A program made the translations under genes and the position numbers. Positions 10,724 through 18,722 of a DNA stretch of 64,000 bases are shown in pieces. Every line of letters begins with the position of its first letter. The stretch's first letter is position 1. Origin of the DNA: Streptomyces sp. NBC_00390 (GTDB lineage Bacteria > Actinomycetota > Actinomycetes > Streptomycetales > Streptomycetaceae). The notes below the pieces were generated by a model, which saw only the letters and a program-made list of their open reading frames with translations, was not told where the DNA came from and searched no databases. The stretch is from positions 5,022,001 through 5,086,000 of the forward strand of contig NZ_CP107945.1 in NCBI RefSeq assembly GCF_036057275.1. Direction: 5' to 3'.

Positions 10724-12058
10724 ATGACCACAACGGGGGCGCAGCAGGAAGTCACGGGGTCGACCGCCCGTGGCCCGCTGTGGTGGGGGCGGCGGCGCAG
10801 TGCTGCGCTGGACGTGGGGCTGGCTGCCGTCTCTGCCTTTGAGTGCGCGCTGGAGGGGGTCAGGTTCGCGGAGAGAGCCGCGTTGCCTGTACCGCTCGGC
10901 GTGCTGTTCGGGCTGGTTGTCGGCTCGGTGCTGGTGGTGCGGCGGCGGTGGCCGATCGCCGTGGTGCTGGTGTCGATCGCGACCACACCGGCCGAGATGG
11001 GCTATCTGATGGTCCTGGTCGGGCTCTATACGCTCGCCGCGTCCGAGGTGCCGCGCCGGATCACGGCGATGCTCGCGGGGATGTCGCTGGCCGCGACGTT
11101 CATCGTGGCGTTCGTGCAGGTGCGCCAGGACGTAGCGGCGGCGGAGGACTTCCGGCCGGGGGCGTGGTACGCGCCGGTGATGGCCGGGTTCATGGCACTG
11201 GGCCTGACCGCGCCGCCGGTGCTGCTCGGGTTGTACATAGGGGCCAGGCGGCGGTTGATGGAGAGCCTGCGGGAGCGGGCGGACAGCCTCGAGCAGGAGT
11301 TGTCGCTGCTGGCGGACCGGGCGGAGCAGCGGGCGCAGTGGGCGCGTACCGAGGAGCGGACGCGGATCGCACGGGAGATGCACGATGTGGTCGCGCACCG
11401 GGTGAGTCTGATGGTGGTGCATGCGGCCGCGCTCCAGGCGGTGGCGCTCAAGGACCCGCAGAAGGCGGTGAGGAACGCGGCGCTGGTGGGGGACATGGGC
11501 CGGCAGGCGCTCACGGAGCTGCGGGAGATGCTCGGGGTGCTGCGGGCGGGCGAGAGTGAGAAGCGGGCGGTTCCGGTGGCGGCGGCGGTGGTTCCGCTGG
11601 CGGCGGTCGGGGCGGCTGCGGCCGCTGCCGCGGCTGCGGCGGCCGAGGACGGGCCGTCGCTCGGTGACATCGAGGCGCTGATCGGGCAGTCGCGGCAGGC
11701 GGGGATGGTGGTGGAGTTCGCGGTGCAGGGGGACGCGCGCGGTTATGCGCCGCAGGTGGAGCGGACCGCGTTCCGGGTCGTCCAGGAGGCACTGACGAAT
11801 GTCCACAAGCATGCGGCGGGGGCGAAGGTCATGGTGCGCCTGGCGCACCGGTCCTCGGAGGTCGCGATGCAGGTGGAGAACGGTGCTCCGGACGCGTCGG
11901 GCGGTGCGGCGATCGCCGGGCTGCCGAGCGGGGGCAACGGCCTGGTGGGCATGCGGGAGCGTGTGACCGCGCTGGGCGGGGTGTTCGTGTCGGGCCCGAC
12001 GGACGCGGGTGGATTCCGGGTCTCGGCGGTACTCCCGGACGGCGTCGCTCAGGAGTGA
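10724..12058 (+). CDS. NarL-type sensor histidine kinase, orphan
   Basis: A 444-residue membrane kinase. The N-terminal half holds about five to six transmembrane segments (residues 28-175). A short coiled linker follows, then a HisKA_3 dimerisation domain with the phospho-acceptor His in REMHDVVAHRVSLM, and an HATPase domain with the N-box EALTNVHKHA and the G-box GNGLVGMRERVTALGG. Between them is an Ala-rich insertion with a run of about ten alanines near residue 300. The kinases of this class normally pair with a LuxR-type response regulator encoded next door, but none is present; the downstream genes are convergent. The stimulus is unknown. Confidence 0.9.
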   Translation: MTTTGAQQEVTGSTARGPLWWGRRRSAALDVGLAAVSAFECALEGVRFAERAALPVPLGVLFGLVVGSVLVVRRRWPIAVVLVSIATTPAEMGYLMVLVGLYTLAASEVPRRITAMLAGMSLAATFIVAFVQVRQDVAAAEDFRPGAWYAPVMAGFMALGLTAPPVLLGLYIGARRRLMESLRERADSLEQELSLLADRAEQRAQWARTEERTRIAREMHDVVAHRVSLMVVHAAALQAVALKDPQKAVRNAALVGDMGRQALTELREMLGVLRAGESEKRAVPVAAAVVPLAAVGAAAAAAAAAAAEDGPSLGDIEALIGQSRQAGMVVEFAVQGDARGYAPQVERTAFRVVQEALTNVHKHAAGAKVMVRLAHRSSEVAMQVENGAPDASGGAAIAGLPSGGNGLVGMRERVTALGGVFVSGPTDAGGFRVSAVLPDGVAQE

Positions 12059-12110
12059 GGCTGCGGCGGCGCGGTCCGGTGGCGTGCGGCAGGCCCGCGG
12101 GCCGCGGGCG

Positions 12111-12602
12111 TCACCCCGAGGTGAGGCGTGCGGGCAACAGCCCGGTGATCAGGGTGCCGAGAGCCTGGTCGATGTCGGGGCCGAGGTACCAGTCGCCGGT
12201 GTGGTCGATGCTGTAGACGCGGCCTTCGATGTCCATGGCCAGGACGGCCTGGTGGTCGCCCTCCATACCGAGCGGGGAGATCTCGGTGTCCAGCGCGCGG
12301 CCGAGGTCGGCGAGCGTACGGGCCAGGTGGAGGCCGGCGAGGGGGTCGACGTGCACGGGCGTGGGCGCGTGCTGGCGGCCCGGTCCGAGGGCGGTGATGT
12401 GCAGCCCGCCGAACTCCGCCCATGCCTCGACGACGGCGGGGAAGACGGTGTGCCGGTGGCCTGCCGGTGAGACATGGGCGCGCAGGGTGTCGGCCCACTG
12501 CTCCGCCTGCTTGATGTCCCAGCGGCCCGGCTGCCAGCCGGATTCCCGCAGGGCGGCGTCGACGGCGACGGGGAACCGCGTGGTGCTGAGGTGGTCGGGC
12601 AT
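12111..12602 (-). CDS. SUKH-3 family immunity-type protein
   Basis: A 163-residue cytosolic protein that I assign to the SUKH-3 group of the SUKH (SMI1/KNR4-like) superfamily, known mainly as immunity proteins against nuclease and deaminase toxins. Features are ALRESGWQPGRWDIKQAE near the N-terminus, EAWAEFGGLHI in the middle, and a C-terminal GRVYSIDHTGDWYLGPDID block. There is no signal peptide. The start at 12602 is 10 nt beyond the stop of the upstream deaminase gene, so the two should be cotranscribed; no strong Shine-Dalgarno is visible. Inferred role: neutralising the deaminase encoded just upstream. Confidence 0.75.
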   Translation of the reverse strand: MPDHLSTTRFPVAVDAALRESGWQPGRWDIKQAEQWADTLRAHVSPAGHRHTVFPAVVEAWAEFGGLHITALGPGRQHAPTPVHVDPLAGLHLARTLADLGRALDTEISPLGMEGDHQAVLAMDIEGRVYSIDHTGDWYLGPDIDQALGTLITGLLPARLTSG

Positions 12603-12612
12603 GTGTGCGGGG

Positions 12613-13119
12613 TCAGCCGATCTCGGGTGCGTGCGGGTCGACGGGGTGGACCCCGAAGTGGTCGAGCATGGCGGAGCAGGACCGGCAGGGCGGCGCGTAG
12701 CTGCCGTGCAGCGGGTCACCGTCCTCCCGGATGCGCCGTGCGGTGAGTTTGGCCTGCTTGAAGGCGCGCCGGGCCTCGCTGTGGGTCAGCGGTTTCCGCT
12801 GGGCGCGCTTGGAGCGCTGGTTCTCGGTGGCGGCCAGATGCCGGGAGAGCAGGATGGCCTCGGGGCAGCGCCCGGTGAACCGTTCGCGCTGCCCGCTGGT
12901 GAGGGTGTCGAGGAAGTCCTGTACGAGCGGGTGGAGGACGGGCGGCTGGTCGGCCTTGCCCGCGGTGCAGGTGAAGGTCTGGCCGCGCACGGAGAGTGCG
13001 GCCGCGACGGCGGGCAGGATGCCGTCGCGCCGGTGCCGGAGTCCGGGCGGCCGTCCGGACTCGGCGCTGCCCCAGTTGAGGCGTGGATCACCCGACGTAC
13101 TTGGTTGCGCTGTGTGCAT
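12613..13119 (-). CDS. YwqJ-like nucleotide/nucleic-acid deaminase
   Basis: A 168-residue protein resembling the YwqJ-type deaminases of polymorphic toxin systems. The zinc site is visible as a CPE triad in GRCPEAILL (in place of the commoner HxE) and a PCRSC motif in YAPPCRSCSAMLDHFGV, the PCxxC signature of the deaminase fold. It lacks the long delivery module, signal peptide or Rhs/PT-VENN region seen in exported toxins. ATG at 13119 has a GGAGGGA site upstream. It heads a two-gene unit with the SUKH-3 gene and diverges from the nuclease/SUKH fusion gene. Whether it is toxic or has a housekeeping substrate is unknown. Confidence 0.75.
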   Translation of the reverse strand: MHTAQPSTSGDPRLNWGSAESGRPPGLRHRRDGILPAVAAALSVRGQTFTCTAGKADQPPVLHPLVQDFLDTLTSGQRERFTGRCPEAILLSRHLAATENQRSKRAQRKPLTHSEARRAFKQAKLTARRIREDGDPLHGSYAPPCRSCSAMLDHFGVHPVDPHAPEIG

Positions 13120-13344
13120 GGTGCGTTTGTCCCTCCCTGCACTCCCCCGAGTTGCGGGGACAGCCTGCCAAATGGGAAGGGGGGTGTGGAAGCTGGGGCG
13201 CGGAAACGTGTGAAACGTGTCGCCGCGTCGTCACTGGGTCACCCGAATGTGACTGTTCGTTACGGAAGCGGAGCGCCGGATCCTCTTGATGCGGCACCGC
13301 TTAGGCTGTGCTGAATCAGTCGGACGCAGCAGGGGGCAACCGCC

Positions 13345-14325
13345 ATGACGACAGGTCGGCTCGGGCACGCCGCGCCACCGAACGCGGCCTACGCCGGGCA
13401 GGTCGTGAACTTCCCGGACCCGGTCCGGGCCTCCCGCCACCCCAGGGGTGTGCGTGTGGACGAGAACGGCTATCCGGATTTCTCGCTGTACGCGCGCGCG
13501 GCGGCGGACATCGCCGAGCCCCCGGAGGGCTTCGGCGTGGACGAGCTGCGCCTCACCGACTACGTGTCGGCGAATGCGGCTCTGTCGGCCGAGGGCCACG
13601 AGTTGTGGGACACGATTTCCCCGGTGGCGACTCCGCACGGCTGGACCTGGCATCACGTGCCGGGTACGCGCCGGCTGGAGCTGGTTCCGGTGGAGGTGAA
13701 GGCGCTTCTGCGGCATCACGGTGGGCTGGCGACGACGGCGGTCGACCAGAACAAGCGTGGTACACGGCCGTTGCAGGAGACCCGGCCCGCGCATTTCGGT
13801 CTGCCGAAGGGTGCTGTGTCGGTGACCGAGCAGCAGTTGCTGAGCGTGGAGGAGGATCTGGGATACCGCCTTCCCGGTGCGTATCGCTCCTTCCTGAAGG
13901 CGGCCGGCGGCTGTGCGCCGGTGGGAGCTGCGCTCGATGCGGAGCTCGGACTTCTGCTCGATCAGCCGTTCTTCACGGTGCGCGACGAAGCCGCGGTCAA
14001 CGACCTGGTGTACGTCAACAAGTGTCTGCGGGACCATCTGACGAAGGATTACCTGGGCGTCGGCTTCGTCCAGGGTGGGATCCTGGCGGTGAAGGTCAGG
14101 GGCTCCGGGACCGGTTCGGTGTGGTTCTGCGCGTACGACGACGCCCGTGACCAGGACGGGTGGAGTGTGCAGGAGCGGGTGGAGCGGCTGTTGCTGCCCT
14201 GCGGTGAGGACTTCGACGCGTTCTTGCAGCGGCTGGCGGGCAGTCCGCCGGAGCTGGAGACCGTGGCCAACCTGATGGTGGACGGCGGCTTCGCGCGTGC
14301 CGTTCCGGTTCCGGACGAGGGGTGA
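13345..14325 (+). CDS. WHH-type nuclease-like domain fused to a SUKH-1 (SMI1/KNR4) domain
   Basis: A 326-residue cytosolic fusion. The N-terminal half (about 40-135) resembles the HNH/Endonuclease VII-fold WHH toxins: TWHH at 101-104, LVPVEV at 113-118 and HHGG at 124-127. Residue 119 is Lys where the family usually has a metal-site His. The C-terminal part (about 160-320) is a SUKH-1 domain with the VEEDLGYRLPGAYRSFLKAAGG opening and the GVGFVQGG and VWFCAYDD segments. So a toxin-derived domain and an immunity-type domain share one chain. It diverges from the YwqJ-like gene and is followed after 7 nt by the composite 904-residue protein. Confidence 0.7.
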   Translation: MTTGRLGHAAPPNAAYAGQVVNFPDPVRASRHPRGVRVDENGYPDFSLYARAAADIAEPPEGFGVDELRLTDYVSANAALSAEGHELWDTISPVATPHGWTWHHVPGTRRLELVPVEVKALLRHHGGLATTAVDQNKRGTRPLQETRPAHFGLPKGAVSVTEQQLLSVEEDLGYRLPGAYRSFLKAAGGCAPVGAALDAELGLLLDQPFFTVRDEAAVNDLVYVNKCLRDHLTKDYLGVGFVQGGILAVKVRGSGTGSVWFCAYDDARDQDGWSVQERVERLLLPCGEDFDAFLQRLAGSPPELETVANLMVDGGFARAVPVPDEG

Positions 14326-14332
14326 CGGTCCG

Positions 14333-17047
14333 ATGGTGACCTTTGCGCAGGCGCAGGAGCGCGCCGAGGAGTGGGTCAACGGCGATGTGCCTCCGTATCA
14401 GCATCGTGAGGTGCGGGTGCGGGAGTTCGAGCTGGGCTTCGTGGTCTGGGCGGAGGACCGCGAGGGCGGCGTCCGTTCGGACGGCGGCCGGCAGCGGATG
14501 GTGATTGCCAGGGACAGCGGTGAGGCGACTCTGTGGCCGGGGCTGCCGGTGGGTGAGGTGATCCGCCGGTACGAGGAGGAGTACGGCGTCGCGCAGCACA
14601 GCGCGCCGGCGCCGGAGCCCCCGCAGCGGATCGATCTGAACCAGACGTCGTTCCTGTTGAGCCCGCCGGAGTGGCTCCAGGACGCGGCGGACAGGCTGGG
14701 TATTCCGGACCGTCGTTCGGGTGCGGGGACACGGGACGCAGCGCCGGCCTCCGCCTCTTCCGGCTCCGGGTCGTCGGGGACCTCGGCTCCGACGCCTGTG
14801 ACGCCGGGTGCTGATGAGTCGTCATCTGTGCTCACGGGTCCGGTCGATGCGACCCCGTCCGCCCCGGTTGCGTCCAATGCCTCGCAGGCGGGCGGAAGTT
14901 CGTCGTCGCCCGGCTCGTCATGGCCCGACGCCGGTTCGTCCCCGGGGGGCAACGCCTCGCAGGGCGGCTCCGCGTGGCCCAGCGCCGGCGGTGCCGACAG
15001 CCATGAGCCGACGGCCGTGCCGGGCCCGCCTGCCCCGCAGTCGGGGGGCGCCGGCTGGACGGACGCCAGTGCCTCGGGGCAGGGCGACGGGTCCGTGCCG
15101 CTTCCGGCGACGGTGTTCGCGCCGCCGATCTCGGGTGACGACCGTGACGACACACCGCCGCCGGCCGTGGGTGCGGATGCGCCGACGGCGCTGATGTCGG
15201 GTGGCAGCCAGTTGCCGAGGACGGCGATCGTGCCGGGTCTGAACCCGCAGTCGCAGCCGCAGCCGCCCGGGCCGTCCGCTCCCGGGCCGTCCGCCCCTGC
15301 GCCGTCTGCTCCTGCGCAGGCTGCGACACCGCCCGTGCCGCAGATGCCCGGTGCCACGCCACCGCCGGCGGCGCCCCCCGTGCCCGGTGCCGCCGACATT
15401 GCCGATGCGGCGACGAGTAAGGCGGTGCTGCCGCCGCGCGGTACGCGCGGCGGCAACAGTGCCCCGCCTCCGCCGCCCGGCGCGCCGGGTGTCCCGGGGG
15501 CGCGGCCGGGTGCCGCTCCCGCGCCGGCGTCGGGTCCGGGTTCTCCCGGTGCGCCGGCGGCCGGATATCTGCCGACGCAGCTCGTCTCCCAGCTCGGCCC
15601 GGACGCCCCGCAGCCGCCGGGTCCGCCCGGTCCGCCGCCTGCGCCCGGTGCGACGCCGCCTCCCGGTGCCGGTGCCCACCATGCCGCGACGATGCTCGCC
15701 GACCCGGGCCAGATGGGTCCGGGGGCGCCCCAGCCGCCCGGTCCGCCGGGCCCGCCGCCTGCGCCCGGTGCGACGCCGCCTCCCGGCGGCGGTGCCCACC
15801 ATGCCGCGACGATGCTGGCCAACCCGTCGCCGATGGGTCCGGGGGCGCCCCAGCCGCCCGGTCCGCCGGGCCCGCCGCCTGCGCCCGGTGCGACGCCGCC
15901 TCCCGGCGGCGGTGTGCACCATGCGGCGACGATGCTGGCCAACCCGTCGCCGATGGGCCCCGGCGCTCCACAGCCTCCTGGCCCGCCCGGCCCCGTTCCG
16001 CATGCACCGCAGGCGCCGATGGGTGCCCCCGGCATGCGGCCGGCGTACGGGTATCCGCAGCAGCCGAGCGGTGTGCCGACGGTCGGTCCCGGCTACCAGG
16101 CGGTACTGCGCTACCGCGCCCCCGACGGCTCCGAGCAGCAGCTCATCCGCCGCTCGGCGCCCGGTACCCCGCACCCGGAATGGCAGATCTTCCATGAGCT
16201 GCGCGGGATGAACGTCCCGAGCGACCAGGTCCTGGAGCTGCACACCGAACTGGAGTCCTGCGAGCTGCCGGGCGGCTACTGCGCCCGGATGATCCGGGAG
16301 ACATGGCCCCAGGCGCGGATCACGAACATCGCCCCGTACGGCAGGGATCACGCCAGCCGCCAGGGCGGTATGCAGCAACTGCTCATCCATCAGGGCGAGT
16401 TGCATCAGGTCGCGGACGGCCCGGCGCGGCCCGCCCCGGTGCGTGCGCCGCTGCCCCAGGTATCTCCGGCTCCGCCGATCCCGCCGGAGGGGATCGCGCA
16501 GGAGCTGGTGGGCGCGTTCGGACCGCAGGGCCTGTGCCGGTTCGACCAGCGGGCCGTGTCGCGTCAGGGGGTGCCGGAGATCGTCGCGGCGACCCTGGTG
16601 TGGGCGGGTCTGCCGGGCGACTTCAACCCGTTCTTCTGGGCGCAGCCGGCCCAGCCGGTGGTGCCGACGCTCGCCGAGCTCGCGGCCCAGCGGCAGGTCC
16701 AGCCGGCCTCGGACGCGGGATCGTACCTGGTGGTCGGCAGCGACTTCGGCCGCGCGATCTGCGTCCAGTACGGCACGGCGCACATCGTCGCGGTGCCGGT
16801 CGAGGCAGGCCCGGGCGGTCAGCCGGTGGCGCCGCAGTTCGTGAACACAGGTCTGCCGGAGTTCGTCCGCTGCCTGGCGCTGCTCGGCCGCATGTGGCGG
16901 CTGCGCTTCGGCCTCAGCCCGGAGCAGGCGGGCCGCTGGACGGTCGACTTCCAGGCCCAGCTCGCGGCCCTGGACCCGGCGGCGCTGGCGTCGCCGGAGA
17001 GCTGGTGGTCGGTGCTGCTCGAGCAGATGTGGGACGGGCTGCTGTGA
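14333..17047 (+). CDS. Composite YrhB/Imm35 - Pro-rich - deaminase-like - SUKH-4 protein
   Basis: A 904-residue cytosolic multidomain protein. Residues 1-85 match the YrhB/Imm35 immunity fold. Residues 115-580 are low-complexity Pro/Gly/Ala/Ser sequence with about three 40-residue repeats. Residues 585-685 look like a toxin-type deaminase: H614-P-E for the zinc HxE motif, and C643 with C650 in CELPGGYC in place of PCxxC. Residues 715-904 fit a SUKH-4 domain (LVWAGLPGDFNPFFW, FVNTGLPEFVRCL). The ATG at 14333 follows the previous stop by 7 nt and has GGGG about 9 nt upstream. A toxin-type enzyme framed by two immunity-type domains is unusual. Family calls are by eye; the deaminase is the least certain. 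Confidence 0.65.
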   Translation: MVTFAQAQERAEEWVNGDVPPYQHREVRVREFELGFVVWAEDREGGVRSDGGRQRMVIARDSGEATLWPGLPVGEVIRRYEEEYGVAQHSAPAPEPPQRIDLNQTSFLLSPPEWLQDAADRLGIPDRRSGAGTRDAAPASASSGSGSSGTSAPTPVTPGADESSSVLTGPVDATPSAPVASNASQAGGSSSSPGSSWPDAGSSPGGNASQGGSAWPSAGGADSHEPTAVPGPPAPQSGGAGWTDASASGQGDGSVPLPATVFAPPISGDDRDDTPPPAVGADAPTALMSGGSQLPRTAIVPGLNPQSQPQPPGPSAPGPSAPAPSAPAQAATPPVPQMPGATPPPAAPPVPGAADIADAATSKAVLPPRGTRGGNSAPPPPPGAPGVPGARPGAAPAPASGPGSPGAPAAGYLPTQLVSQLGPDAPQPPGPPGPPPAPGATPPPGAGAHHAATMLADPGQMGPGAPQPPGPPGPPPAPGATPPPGGGAHHAATMLANPSPMGPGAPQPPGPPGPPPAPGATPPPGGGVHHAATMLANPSPMGPGAPQPPGPPGPVPHAPQAPMGAPGMRPAYGYPQQPSGVPTVGPGYQAVLRYRAPDGSEQQLIRRSAPGTPHPEWQIFHELRGMNVPSDQVLELHTELESCELPGGYCARMIRETWPQARITNIAPYGRDHASRQGGMQQLLIHQGELHQVADGPARPAPVRAPLPQVSPAPPIPPEGIAQELVGAFGPQGLCRFDQRAVSRQGVPEIVAATLVWAGLPGDFNPFFWAQPAQPVVPTLAELAAQRQVQPASDAGSYLVVGSDFGRAICVQYGTAHIVAVPVEAGPGGQPVAPQFVNTGLPEFVRCLALLGRMWRLRFGLSPEQAGRWTVDFQAQLAALDPAALASPESWWSVLLEQMWDGLL
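15601..16000 (+). repeat. 120-bp tandem repeats in the Pro-rich linker
   Basis: Three nearly identical in-frame 120-bp units start near 15603, 15723 and 15843, and a partial fourth starts near 15963. Each encodes 40 residues of the type APQPPGPPGPPPAPGATPPP followed by a GAHHAATMLANP-like segment. The second and third units are almost identical in DNA, which points to recent duplication or conversion. Confidence 0.85.
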
Positions 17048-17060
17048 CCCGCTGACGAAA

Positions 17061-17100
17061 CAGGGGTGCCCGGCCTGCATGCGCAGGCCGGGCACCCCTG
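17061..17100. terminator. Bidirectional terminator
   Basis: A perfect 18-bp stem (17061-17078 with 17083-17100) and 4-nt loop between the convergent composite-protein and symporter genes. Confidence 0.88.
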
Positions 17101-17117
17101 TCGTTGTACGGGATCCG

Positions 17118-18722
17118 TCAGGACTCGCGTGACGACGCGCCCGTGAGGATCGTCGTCTCGAACGGCTCGTACTGCTGCTCCTGCACCGCTGCCTCGCGCG
17201 GGGAGCGGATCGTGGCGATCCAGCCCGCCAGGAAGCCCAGCGGGACCGACACGAGACCCGAGGTGGTGAACGGGAACCAGTTGAAGTCCTGAGCGGGGAA
17301 CATGGCCTGCGGGGTGCCCGAGACGAGGTTGCTGCCGGTCATCAGGATGAGCGCGGAGCCGGCGCCCACGATCAGGGTGGCCAGCAGACCCCGGCGCGTG
17401 TAGCGGCGCCAGAACAGGCTGTAGACCAGTGCGGGGGCGACCGCAGACGCGCCGATGCAGAACGACAGGGTGACCATGGCCTGGAGGGGCAGCTCCCTGG
17501 CCGCTGCCGCGAGGAAGAGTGCGACCAGGCCGACGCCCGCCGCCGCGCTCCGGGCGATGGCCATCTCCTTGAACGGCGACAGGTTGGACCTGCGCAGCCC
17601 GTGGGCGATGAAGTCGTGCGCCAGGGTGTTGGCACAGGCCAGAGTGATTCCGGCGACCGAGGCGAGCAGGGTGAGGAAGATCGCCGTGGCCACCGCCGTG
17701 AACAGCAGGGTCTCGAAGGTGGTCGGGTCCGCGCCCATGACGGCCTGGCTGACCATCAGGAACGCGGTCTTGCCCTGCGGGTCGCCGGCGACGAGCACCT
17801 TGTGCCCGACGATCGCCGCCGCGCCGAAGCCGATCACGGCGAGCAGGACGCAGGTGACGACGACGGTCGACACGGCCCAGGACATCGATCGCCGTACGGC
17901 GGCCGCGCTGCGGGCGGTGAACATACGCATGGTGATGTGCGGCAGGACCGCCGCACCGAGCACGACGGTGAGCTGCGCCGTGATCATGTCGATCTCACTG
18001 CCGCCGAACTGCATGCCGGAGGTGAGGTACAGGTCCCCGAGGCCGCTGCCGGCCTTCGCCGCGTCCAGGAGGTCGGGCACGCTGAAGTCGAAGCGGTTCA
18101 GGATGAGCGCCGCGATGGCGGTGGACGCACCGAGCAGGACGACGGTCTTGACGATCTGGATGAAGGCGGTGCCCTTCATGCCGCCGATGGCCGCGTAGGC
18201 GATCATCAGCAGCCCCAGGAACACGATGGCGCCCGTCTTGAAGCCCTCGCCGTGGAAGCCGAGGACGACGGCCAGCAGATCGCCCGCGCCCGCGAGCTGG
18301 AAGACCACCAGCGGCAGCAGCGCGACCAAGGTGACAGCGGCCGTGGTCATTCGCACGGCCGGGCCGGGGGTACGGCGGGTGAAGACGTCACCCATCGTGA
18401 ACCGGCCCGCGTTCCGCAGCGGTTCGGCGAGCAGGAACATCATCAGGACCAGCGAGAGCACGGTGCTCAGGGCGAGCGTGAGCCCGTCGTAGCCGATCAG
18501 CGCGATGACGCCGATGGTGGCGAGCACGGTGCTCGCGGAGATGTAGTCGCCGGCGATGGCGAGGCCGCTCTGCATCGGGGACAGCGAGCGGTAGCCGGTG
18601 TAGAACTCGCCCAGGTCGTCGCGGTCGGGGCCGGTCATCACACACAGCAGCAGCGTGACGGTGATGACGGTGATGAACGCGACCAGGGACATGGTCTGGG
18701 CTTCGGAGCTGAAGCTGATCAT
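17118..18722 (-). CDS. Sodium:solute symporter, ActP/acetate-permease type
   Basis: A 534-residue SSS-family cation-coupled transporter with about 13 transmembrane helices. Family features are EFYTGYRSLSPMQSGLAIAGDYISASTVL near the N-terminus, where the conserved Na+-site helix lies, GGMKGTAFIQIVKT, and the TLLASVAGITLACANTLAHD region. Monocarboxylates such as acetate or pyruvate are the likeliest substrates. The upstream DUF485 gene overlaps its start by 4 nt, the hallmark pairing of yjcH/actP-type modules. Confidence 0.88.
   Translation of the reverse strand: MISFSSEAQTMSLVAFITVITVTLLLCVMTGPDRDDLGEFYTGYRSLSPMQSGLAIAGDYISASTVLATIGVIALIGYDGLTLALSTVLSLVLMMFLLAEPLRNAGRFTMGDVFTRRTPGPAVRMTTAAVTLVALLPLVVFQLAGAGDLLAVVLGFHGEGFKTGAIVFLGLLMIAYAAIGGMKGTAFIQIVKTVVLLGASTAIAALILNRFDFSVPDLLDAAKAGSGLGDLYLTSGMQFGGSEIDMITAQLTVVLGAAVLPHITMRMFTARSAAAVRRSMSWAVSTVVVTCVLLAVIGFGAAAIVGHKVLVAGDPQGKTAFLMVSQAVMGADPTTFETLLFTAVATAIFLTLLASVAGITLACANTLAHDFIAHGLRRSNLSPFKEMAIARSAAAGVGLVALFLAAAARELPLQAMVTLSFCIGASAVAPALVYSLFWRRYTRRGLLATLIVGAGSALILMTGSNLVSGTPQAMFPAQDFNWFPFTTSGLVSVPLGFLAGWIATIRSPREAAVQEQQYEPFETTILTGASSRES

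Noticed and set aside
13302..13307. TAGGCT as a -10 for the WHH/SUKH fusion gene
   Set aside because: No -35-like hexamer lies 16-19 bp upstream, and the distance to the ATG (37 nt) gives no extra support.
12111..17047. Recent horizontal island call for the deaminase/SUKH locus
   Set aside because: Base composition and codon use look like the neighbours, and there is no integrase, tRNA-adjacent repeat or transposase remnant; the tRNA-Gln 1.6 kb away has no visible partial copy at the far end.
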